A model generated the notes under the pieces. The model was not told the DNA's origin, searched no databases, and saw only the letters and a list, made by a program, of their open reading frames with translations. This document shows positions 55,551 to 64,000 of a stretch of 64,000 bases of DNA, piece by piece. Position 1 is the stretch's first letter, and each line of letters begins with the position of its first letter. The position numbers were made by a program, and so were the translations under genes. The stretch comes from Symsagittifera roscoffensis (Eukaryota; Xenacoelomorpha; Acoela; Convolutidae): the NCBI RefSeq assembly GCF_963678635.1, contig NC_087062.1:50668178-50732177 (forward strand), read 5' to 3'.

Positions 55551-56143
55551 AGTAATTTCTTACAACACCTGAACGGAATTCGGTAGGCACAAAAACTGAT
55601 GTTTACCTAATTTGATAAAACCTCACCAAAAAACTCGTCAGGTCACAAAAAATTGGAGAAAGAATCGGCACGCAAAACATTGAAGTTAGTCTAAGCAGAC
55701 TAGTCCAGCAAACAAACGTTGAAAAAAGTTTGTTCATTAAGGACTCGGATGGCCAATGTTATACGTTTTTCTATTGAAGACATTCAAGGCTTGGATTTTT
55801 GAAAAAATTGAGGTTATGCTTTTGGCTGAGCTTCTCCTCAAACAACAATCATTTCTCAACGGAAGCAATGAAAAATATGGTTTTCCTCAATTTTTTGCTT
55901 CGCATCGTTTGATAGTTTCAAAGCTCTAACAGGTTGCTTAGAAAAACTGAAAATGTTAGCGAAACGATTTGGTCTATAAAAATATCTGCACTAGTCCTGT
56001 ACTAAGACCAGAGAGCTTATTTTGTCATTACATATTATATACAGAGACTTCAAGTCTATTTTTGATCGAACAATATCTTGTTTTGATACGTTTTTTGTTT
56101 TAAGCTAAACATTTATTCGATACTTATGATTGCTCTCTGGTCT

Positions 56144-56224
56144 TACAAGCTGGCCACAAGGTGAAGGCTTTGAAGTGCTATTCATTTCGTTCTGCGTGCG
56201 TGGGTTTGTAACCCATCCCTGTCC
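56144..56224 (+). pseudogene. tRNA-Ser(GCT)-like relic
   Basis: Anticodon GCT kept. T loop altered to TTTGTAA. Confidence 0.6.
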
Positions 56225-56823
56225 GGTAATTTTTTACAAACACCTGAACTGAATTCGGTAGGCACAAAAACTGATGTTTATCTAATTTTGTTAATAACTC
56301 ACCAAAAAACTTTTCAGGTCACAAAAAAATGGAGAAACAATCGGCACGCAAAACATTGAAGTTCGTCTAAGCAGACTAGTCAAGCAACCAAACGTTGAAA
56401 GTTTTCAAATTTGTTCATTAAGAAACTCAGATGACCAATGGTATACATTTTTCTATTGAAACCATTCAAGGCATGGATTTTTGTAAAAATTCAATTTACT
56501 TGTTTAACTAAATTTTTAAACATACAACTCTCATTTTTACACGGAAGCAAAAAAAATCGGCTTTCTCTAAATTTTTGCTTCGCATCGTTTGATAGTTTCA
56601 AAGCTCTAACAGGTTGATTAGAAAAACTGGAAAGGTTAGCGAATTGATTTGGCCTATAAAAATATCTGCACTAGTCCTGTACTAAGACTAGAGAGCTTAT
56701 TTCGTCAATATATTTTATATACTCAGACGTCAAGTCTATTTTTGATCGAACAATAGCTTGATTTGATACGTTTTTTGTTTTAAGCTAAACATTTATTCGA
56801 TACTTATGATTGCTCTCTGGTCT

Positions 56824-56904
56824 TACAAGCTGGCCGCGAGGTGAAGGCTTTGAAGTGCTATTCATTTTGTTCTGCGTGCGTGCGTTTGTGACCCATCCCT
56901 GTCC
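56824..56904 (+). pseudogene. tRNA-Ser(GCT)-like relic
   Basis: As the copy at 56144, 680 bp later; T stem weakened (GTGCG). Confidence 0.6.
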
Positions 56905-57497
56905 GGTAATTTTTTACAAACACCTGAACTGAATTCGGTAGGCAACAAAAACTGATGTTTATCTAATTTTGTTAATAACTCACCAAAAAACTTGTCAGGT
57001 CACAAAAAATTGGAGAAAGAATCGGCAAGCAAAACATTGAAGTTCGTCTAAGCAGAATAGTCAAGCAACAAAACATAGAAAAATTTCAAGTTTGTTCATG
57101 AAAAAAATTGGATGGCCAATGTAATACATTTGCCAATAAAACCATTCAAGGCACGAACTTTTGAAAAACTTGAGGTTACCTTTTTGGCCTAGTTTTTCCT
57201 CATACAACTATCGTTTCACAACGGAAGCAATATAAAGTTAGTTTTTCCGTAATTTTTTGTTTCCCATCGGTTGATAGTTTCAAAACTCTAACAGGTTGCT
57301 TAGAAAAATTGGAAATTTTAGCAAAACGATTCGGTCTATAAAAATATTTCCACCAGTTCTTTCTAAGACTAGTGTGCTTACTTCGTCATTACTTTTATAT
57401 ACACAGACATCAAGTCCGTTTTTGATCGAGCAATGGCTTGAATTGCTTTAATTTTTTATTGGTTCGCTTCAATTTACCAATGATTGACCTCTGATCA

Positions 57498-57578
57498 TAC
57501 AGGCTGGCCGCGAGGTGAAGGCGGTGAACTGTTAATCAATATGCTCTGCGTGCGTGAGTTCGAAGCTCATCCATGACG
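57498..57578 (+). pseudogene. tRNA-Ser-like relic, anticodon GTT
   Basis: Loop CTGTTAA with the normal C32. T arm GTGAG TTCGAAG CTCAT pairs. Confidence 0.62.
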
Positions 57579-58172
57579 AGTACTTTTTTTATGAACACCT
57601 GAACTGAGTTCGGTAGGCACAAAAACTGATGTTTACCTAATTTTGTTAGTAACTCACCAAAAAACTTGTCAGGTCACAAAAAATTGGCGAACGAATCGGC
57701 ACGCAAAACATTGAAGTTCGTCTAAGCAGAATAGTCAAGCAACCAAACATAGAAAAATTTCAAGTTTGTTCATGAAAAAAATTGGATGGCCAATGTAATA
57801 CGTTTTGCTATTAAAACCATTCGAGGCACGGATTTTTGAAAAACTTGAGGTTACATTTTTGGCCAGTTTTTCCACGAACAACTATCGTTTCACAACGGAA
57901 GCAATATAAAGTTAGGTTTTCCTTAATTTTTTGTTTCGCATCGGTTGATAGTTTCAAAGCTCTAACAGGTTGCTTAGAAAAATTGGAAGTGTTAGCAAAA
58001 CGATTCGGTCTAAAAAAAAATTCCACCAGTCCTATTCTAAGACTAGTGTGCCAACTTCGTCATTACATTTTATATATACAGACATCAAGTCCATTTTTGA
58101 TCGAGCAATGGCTTGAATTGCTTTAATTTTTTATTGGTTCGATTCAATTTACCAATGATTGACCTCTGATCA

Positions 58173-58253
58173 TACAGGCTGGCCGCGAGGTGAAGGCGGT
58201 GAACTGTTAATCAATATGCTCTGCGTGCGTGAGTTCGAAGCTCATCCATGACG
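58173..58253 (+). pseudogene. tRNA-Ser-like relic, anticodon GTT
   Basis: Same as the copy at 57498, 675 bp later. Confidence 0.62.
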
Positions 58254-58822
58254 AGTACTTTTTTTATGAACACCTGAACTGAGTTCGGTAGGCACAAAAA
58301 CTGATAATTACCTAATTTTGTTAGTAACTCACCAAAAAACTTGTCAGGTCACAAAAAATTGGCAAACGAATCGGCACGCAAAATATTGAAGTTCGTCTAA
58401 GCTGAATAGTCAAGTTTGCTCATGAAAAAAATTGGATGGCCAATGTAATACGTTTTGCTATTAAAACCATTCGAGGCACGGATTTTTGAAAAACTTGAGA
58501 TTACTTTTTTGGCCAGTTTTTCCACGAACAACTATCGTTTCACAACGGAAACAATATAAAGTTAGGTTTTCCTTAATTTTTTGTTTCGCATCGGTTGATA
58601 GTTTCAAAGATCTAACAGGTTGCTTAGAAAAATTGGAAGTGTTAGCAAAACGATTCGGTCTAAAAAAAAATTCCACCAGTCCTATCCTAAGACTAGTGTG
58701 CCAACTTCGTCATTACATTTTATATATACAGACATCAAGTCCATTTTTGATCGAGCAATGGCTTGAATTGCTTTAATTTTTTATTGGTTCGCTTCAATTT
58801 ACCAATGATTGACCTCTGATCA

Positions 58823-58903
58823 TACAGGCTGGCCGCGAGGTGAAGGCGGTGAACTGTTAATCAATATGCTCTGCGTGCGTGAGTTCGAAGCTCATCCATG
58901 ACG
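58823..58903 (+). pseudogene. tRNA-Ser-like relic, anticodon GTT
   Basis: Same as 57498, 650 bp after the previous copy. Confidence 0.62.
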
Positions 58904-59473
58904 AGTACTTTTTTTATGAACACCTGAACTGAGTTCGGTAGGCACAAAAACTGATGTTTACCTAATTTTGTTAGTAACTCACCAAAAAACTTGTCAGGTC
59001 ACAAAAAATTGGCGAACGAATCGGCACGCAAAATATTGAAGTTCGTCTAAGCTGAATAGTCAAGTTTGTTCATGAAAAAAATTGGATGGCCAATGAAATA
59101 CGTTTTGCTATTAAAACCATTCGAGGCACGGATTTTTGAAAAACTTGAGATTACTTTTTTGGCCAGTTTTTCCACGAACAACTATCGTTTCACAACGGAA
59201 GCAATATAAAGTTAGGTTTTCCTTAATTTTTTGTTTCGCATCGGTTGATAGTTTCAAAGATCTAACAGGTTGCTTAGAAAAATTGGAAGTGTTAGCAAAA
59301 CGATTCGGTCTAAAAAAAAATTTCCACCAGTCCTATTCTAAGACTAGTGTGCCAACTTCGTCATTACATTTTATATAAACAGACATCAAGTCCATTTTTG
59401 ATCGAGCAATGGCTTGAATTGCTTTAATTTTTTATTGGTTTGATTCAATTTACCAATGATTGACCTCTGGTCT

Positions 59474-59554
59474 TACAGGCTGGCAGCGAGGTGAAGGCGG
59501 TGAAATGTTAATCAATATGTTCTGCATGTTTGTGTTCGAAACTCATCCCTGACG
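59474..59554 (+). pseudogene. tRNA-Ser-like relic, anticodon GTT
   Basis: Loop ATGTTAA. T stem weakened (TGTGT). Confidence 0.58.
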
Positions 59555-60149
59555 AGTAATTTTTTACAAATACCTGAACTGAAATCGGTAAACACAAAAA
59601 CTGATGTTTACCTATTTTTGTTAATAACTCACCAAAAAATTTGTGAGGTCACAAAAAATAGGAGAAAGAATCAGCACGCAAAACATTGAAGTTCGTCTAA
59701 GCAGAATAGTCAAGCAACCAAACGTTGAAAAATTTCAAGTTTGTTCATGAAAAAAATTGGATGGCAAATGTAATACATTTTGCTATTAAAACCATTCAAG
59801 GCACTGATTTTTGAAAAACTTGAGGTTACTTTTTTGGCCGAGTTTTTCCACAATTAAGTATCGTTTCACAACGGAAGCAATATAAACTTAATTTTTCCTG
59901 AATTTTTGTTTCGCATCGGTTGATAGTTTCAAAGCTCTAACAGGTTGCTTAGAAAAATTGGAAATTTTAGCAAAACGATTCGGTCTATAAAAAGATTTCC
60001 ACCAGTCCTGTTCTAAGACTAGTGTACTAACATCGTCATTACATTTTATATACACAGACATCAAGTCCAATTTTGATCGAGCAATGGCTTGAATTGCTTT
60101 AAATTTTTTATTGGTTCGATTCAATTTACCAATGATTGACCTCTGGTCT

Positions 60150-60230
60150 TACAGGCTGGCAGCGAGGTGAATGCGGTGAATTGTTAAGCAATATGTTCTG
60201 CGTGCGTGGGTTCGAAACTCATCCCTGACG
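60150..60230 (+). pseudogene. tRNA-Ser-like relic, anticodon GTT
   Basis: Loop TTGTTAA. B box GGTTCGAAA. Confidence 0.6.
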
Positions 60231-60824
60231 AGTAATTTTTTACAAACACCTGAATTGAATTCGGTAGGCACAAAAACTGATGTTTACCTAATTTTGTTAA
60301 TAACTCACCAAAAAACTCTTCAGGTCACAAAAAATTGGAGAAAAAATTGGCACGCAAAACATTGAAGTTCGTCTAAGCAGAATAGTCAAGCAACCAAACG
60401 TTGAAAAATTTCAAGTTTTCTCATGAAAAAAATTGGATGGCAAATTTAATACATTTTGCTATTAAAACCATTCAAGGCACTGGTTTTTGAAAAACTTGAG
60501 GTTACTTTTTTGGCCGAGTTTTTCCACAATTAAGTATCGTTTCACAACGGAAGCAATATAAACTTAGGTTTTCCTTAATTTTTTGTTTCGCGTTGGTTGA
60601 TAGTTTCAAAGCTCTAACAGGTTGCTTAGAAAAATTGGAAGTTTTAGCAAAACGATTCGGTCTATAAAAAGATTTCCACCAGTCCTGTTCTAAGACTAGT
60701 GTGCTAACTTTGTCATTACATTTTATATACACAGACATCAAGTCCGTTTTTGATCGAGCAATGGCTTGAATTGCTTTAATTTTTTATTGGTTTGATTCAA
60801 TTTACCACTGATTGACCTCTGATC

Positions 60825-60905
60825 TTTTGGCTGGCAGCGAGGTGAAGGCGGTGAATTGTTAATCAATTTGTTCTGCGTGCATGGGTTTGAAATTCATCCC
60901 TGTCG
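60825..60905 (+). pseudogene. tRNA-Ser-like relic, anticodon GTT
   Basis: Acceptor 5' strand TTTTGGC, B box GGTTTGAAA. Confidence 0.57.
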
Positions 60906-61499
60906 GTTAGTTTTTAAAAACAGCTGAACTGCGTTCGGTAAGCACAAAAATATTATTTACCTAATTTTCATAAAACTTACCAAAAAAATTGTCAGATCAC
61001 AAAAATTTGGTAAAAGAATCGGCTGGCAAACATTTGAAGTTTGTCTAAGCAGACTAGTCAAGCAACCAAACGTTGAAAAACTTTAAGTTTGTTCATGAAG
61101 AAAATCGGATGGCCAATGTTATACGTTTTCCTATTGAAACCATTCTAGGCTTGGATTTTTGAAAAACTTGAGGTTACTTTTTCGGCCGAGTTTTTTCACC
61201 TATAACTATCGTTTCTTAACGGAAGCAATATAAAATTAGGTTTTCCGTATTTTTATTTTTCGCATCGTTTGATAGTTTCAAAGCTCTACCAGGTTGCTTA
61301 GAAAAACTGGAATTTTTAGCGAATTGATTTGGTCTATAAAAAAAATTTGCACCAGTCCTGTTCTAAGACTAGTGTGCTAACTTTGTCATTACACTTTATA
61401 TACACAGACATCCAGTCCGTTTTTGATCGAGCAATGGCTTGATTTGCTTAAATTTTTTTTATTTTTCGATTCAATTTTCCAATGATTGCACTCTGGTCG

Positions 61500-61580
61500 T
61501 ACAGGCTGGCCGCGAGGTGAATGCGGTGAAGTGTTAATCAATATGTTCTGCGTGCGTGGGTTCAAAATTCATCCCTGTCG
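61500..61580 (+). pseudogene. tRNA-Ser-like relic, anticodon GTT
   Basis: B box GGTTCAAAA. D arm TGGCCGCGAGG. Confidence 0.58.
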
Positions 61581-61970
61581 ATTAGTTTTTCAAAACACTG
61601 AACACTGTTCGGTAAGCACAAAAACTGATATTTACCTAATTTTCTTAATGACTCACCAAAAATTTGTCAGATCACAAAAAATTGGTAAAAAAATTAGCTC
61701 GCAAACTATTGGAATTCATCTAAGCAGATTATTCAAGCAAGTAAACGTTGAAAAATTTCAGTTTGTTCATAAGGAAAATCGGATGGCCAATGTTATACGT
61801 TTTTCTATTGAAACCATTCAAGGTATGGAAATTTGAAAATTTTCAGGTTACTTTTTTGACCGTTTTTCCATAAAAAACTATCGTTTTTCATTGGAAGCAA
61901 TTCAAAATCACGTTTCCCTTATTTTTTGTTCTGCTTTGTTTGATAGTTTCAAAGCTCTAGAAACAAAGCT

Positions 61971-62214
61971 CAGAAAAACTTGAAATTTTAGCGAAACGAC
62001 TTGGTCTATAAAAAGATTTGCACTAGTCCTGTTCTAAGACTAGAGTGCTTATTTCGTCGTTATATTTTCTATACACAGACTTCAAGGTTCCTCAGAAAAA
62101 CTTGAAATTTTAGCGAAACGACTTGGTCTATAAAAAGATTTGCACTAGTCCTGTTCTAAGACTAGAGTGCTTATTTCGTCGTTATATTTTCTATACACAG
62201 ACTTCAAGTTTATT
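61971..62214 (+). repeat. 122-bp direct duplication inside a Ser-array unit
   Basis: The stretch starting CAGAAAAACTTGAAATTTTA at 61971 repeats at 62093, making this unit longer than its neighbours. Confidence 0.85.
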
Positions 62215-62345
62215 TTCGATCGAACAATGGCTTGATTTGATAAGTTTTTTTGTTTTGAGCAAAAAAGTTATTCAATTTGAAGCGAAGCAAATTTCCTTTA
62301 TTTTTTTTGGTTCAATTCATTTTGCCAAAAAACTACTTCTGGTCT

Positions 62346-62426
62346 TATAGGTTTCCCGAGAGATTAAGGGATTGAAGTGCTAATCAATATGTTCTGCGTG
62401 CGTGGGTCCGAATCCCGTTCCTGTCG
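62346..62426 (+). pseudogene. tRNA-Ser(GCT)-like, best-preserved copy
   Basis: D arm TTCCCGAGAGATTAAGGG has the Ser-type D loop, anticodon loop GTGCTAA keeps GCT, the variable arm is long, and B box GGTCCGAATCCC is close to consensus. The acceptor TATAGGT/TCCTGTC still has several mismatches, so function is doubtful. Confidence 0.65.
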
Positions 62427-63072
62427 ATTAGTTTTAAAAACACTTGAACTGAATTCGGTGAGCACAAAAACTGATATTTACCTAATTTTGTTAATAACTC
62501 ACCCAAAAATTTGTCAGATCACAAAGAGTTGAATAAAAAATTGGCTCGCAAACCACTGAAGTTCGTCTAAGCAGACAAGTCAAGCAACCAAACGTTGGAA
62601 ACTTTAAAGTTTGTTCATGAAGAAAATCGTATGGCCAAGGTTATACGTTTTTCTATTGAAACCATTCAAGGCATGGACTTTGAAAAGCTTCAGGTTACTT
62701 TTTTGGCCGAGTTTTTCCACAAACAACTAACATTTTTCAACGGAAGCAAAAAAAAATAGGTTTTCCTTAATTTTTGTTTCGCTACGTTTGATAGTTTCAA
62801 AGCTCTAACAGGGTGCTTAGAAAAACTTGAAACTTTAGCGAAACTGTTTGGTCTATAAGAAGATTTGCACTAGTCATGTTCTAAGACAAGAGTGCTTGTT
62901 TCGTCATTATATTTTCTACACACAGACGTCAAGTCTTTTTTTCAAAGAACAATGGCTTGATTTGATACTTTTTTTTGTTTTTGAGCAAAAAAACTATTCT
63001 ATTTGAAGCGAAGCACTTTTGCTTTTTTTTTTACTGGTTCGATTCATTTTATCGAAAATTGACTTCTGGTCT

Positions 63073-63153
63073 TCCACTTTGCCCGAGAGGTTAAGGGGTT
63101 GAAGTGTTTTCCAATATGTTCTGCGTGCGTGGTTTCGAAACCCATTCCTGTCC
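63073..63153 (+). pseudogene. tRNA-Ser-like relic, anticodon GTT
   Basis: D arm TGCCCGAGAGGTTAAGGGG is close to a real tRNA-Ser. Anticodon loop is GTGTTTT. T loop TTCGAAA. Confidence 0.6.
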
Positions 63154-63982
63154 AGTAATTTTTTAAAAACACCTGAACTGAATTCGGTAGGCACAAAAAA
63201 TGATGTTCACCTAAATTTGTTAAAAAAATTCACCAAAAATTTTGTCAGATCACAAACTTTTGAAGTAAGAATCGGCTCGCAAACCCTTGAAGTTCGTCTA
63301 AGCAGACTAGTCAATTAAAAAAACGTTGAAAAAGTTTAAGACTGTTCATGAAGAAAATCGGATGGCCAAGGTTATACGTTTGTCTATTGAAAAAATTTAA
63401 GGCATGGATTTTGAAAAAATTCAGGTTACTTTTTTGGCCGAGTTTTTCAACGGAAGCAATAAAAATTAGGTTTTCCTCAATTTTTTGTTTCGCTTCGTTT
63501 GATAGTTTTAAAGCTCTAACAGGTTGCTTAAAAACCTTCAAAATTTACTGAAATGATTTGGTCTTTAAGAAGTTTTACACTAGTCCTGTTCTAAGACTTC
63601 AGGATAATTTTTTGGCCTTTTTTTTCACAAAAAACTATCGTTTTTTTTGGATGCAATTCAAAATCAGGTTTCCCCTAATTTTTGTTTTGCTTCGTTTGAT
63701 AGTTTCAAAGCTCTATCAGTTGCTCACAAAAAACTTGAAATTTAAGCGAAACGATTTGGTCTATAAAAAGACTTACACTAGTCCTGTTCTAAGACTAGAG
63801 TGCTTATTTCGTCATTATATCTTCTATAAACAAACGTCAAGTTTATTTTCGATCGAACAATGGCTTGATTTGATAAGTTTTTTGTTTTGAGCGAAAAAAA
63901 AACTATTCTATTTGAAGCGAAGCAACTTTGCTTTAATTTTTTATTGGTTCGATTAATTTTACCAAAAATTGATTTCTGGTGT

Positions 63983-64000
63983 TTCAGGTTGCCCGAGGGG
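63983..64000 (+). pseudogene. tRNA-Ser-like relic, 5' part (window edge)
   Basis: Only TTCAGGT TGCCCGAGGGG is inside the window. Confidence 0.5.

Larger units (their letters stand above)
53731..64000 (+). repeat. tRNA-Ser-derived tandem array, right block (~650-690-bp period)
   Basis: About 15 units of the same family as 24250-36612, now on the plus strand and running past the window end. Units are more diverse than on the left, except for the group at about 57498-59554, which is nearly uniform. The block begins with a partial unit (AGTTTGTTCATGAAGAAAAT). The relics here include the few that still carry the Ser anticodon GCT. Confidence 0.92.

Noticed and set aside
26998..60741. Recurring frames in the Ser arrays containing SNFSKQPVRALKLS
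   Set aside because: Repeat-unit by-products; they are open only in some units and are broken by stops in others.

Overview
This is an AT-rich eukaryotic (most likely invertebrate animal) repeat landscape, with no ordinary host protein gene that I can support. It has four parts: two families of tRNA-derived tandem repeats, one GC-rich non-LTR retrotransposon, and one decayed Polinton/Maverick DNA transposon. The animal assignment rests on the Polinton protein set, on a CR1/Jockey-type LINE carrying a 2A-like peptide and a PHD finger, and on invertebrate-style tRNA-Ala genes. The species cannot be named from the sequence.

Region 1 (1-13533 and 17209 to about 24240) is a tandem array with a ~440-bp period. 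Each period is a dimer of two ~220-bp monomers. One monomer holds a near-canonical 73-nt tRNA-Ala (anticodon AGC or TGC, G3.U70 usually kept). The other holds a degenerate tRNA-Ala-like body that keeps the acceptor stem, G3.U70 and the T stem but has lost the anticodon stem. I count 47 complete near-canonical copies plus one cut by the window edge, and about 48 degenerate copies. A few copies carry other anticodons (GGC twice, TCC once, AAC once). Nested 880-, 1320- and 2200-bp duplications show recent unequal exchange.

Region 2 (13534-17208, minus strand) is one nearly full-length non-LTR retrotransposon inserted into a degenerate tRNA-Ala monomer, flanked by a perfect 11-bp target-site duplication. 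Order of domains: 2A-like peptide, PHD finger, AP-type endonuclease, reverse transcriptase, C-terminal CPLC/H/C knuckle. The frame is broken at an 18-base C run (G on the plus strand), near 15290, near 14030-14100, and by a TAA stop at 13734.

Region 3 (about 24250-36610 and about 53731-64000) is a ~650-690-bp tandem repeat carrying an 81-nt tRNA-Ser-like relic per unit: 18 on the minus strand on the left and 14 plus one partial on the plus strand on the right. The two blocks are in opposite orientation and flank the Polinton. Most relics have anticodon GTT in place of the Ser anticodon GCT.

Region 4 (about 36610-53730) is a decayed Polinton. On the minus strand from right to left it has a conserved Cys/His-rich Polinton protein, a small membrane protein, the packaging ATPase, a small basic ORF, a conserved ~136-aa ORF and an RVE-type integrase. 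On the plus strand from 45521 it has a protein-primed family-B DNA polymerase with N-terminal zinc fingers. The polymerase has been partly duplicated, so palm-domain segments occur three times in series, and all copies carry stops, frameshifts or lost catalytic residues. Between the two gene sets lies an AT-rich zone with a duplicated A-B-C module, an expanded ~31-bp minisatellite and a cluster of CCAAT/ATTGG motifs. I could not identify a capsid protein or protease.

The most unusual feature is that two tRNA species, Ala and Ser, have both been expanded into tandem arrays at one locus. Both belong to synthetases that do not read the anticodon, and both arrays show anticodon drift.
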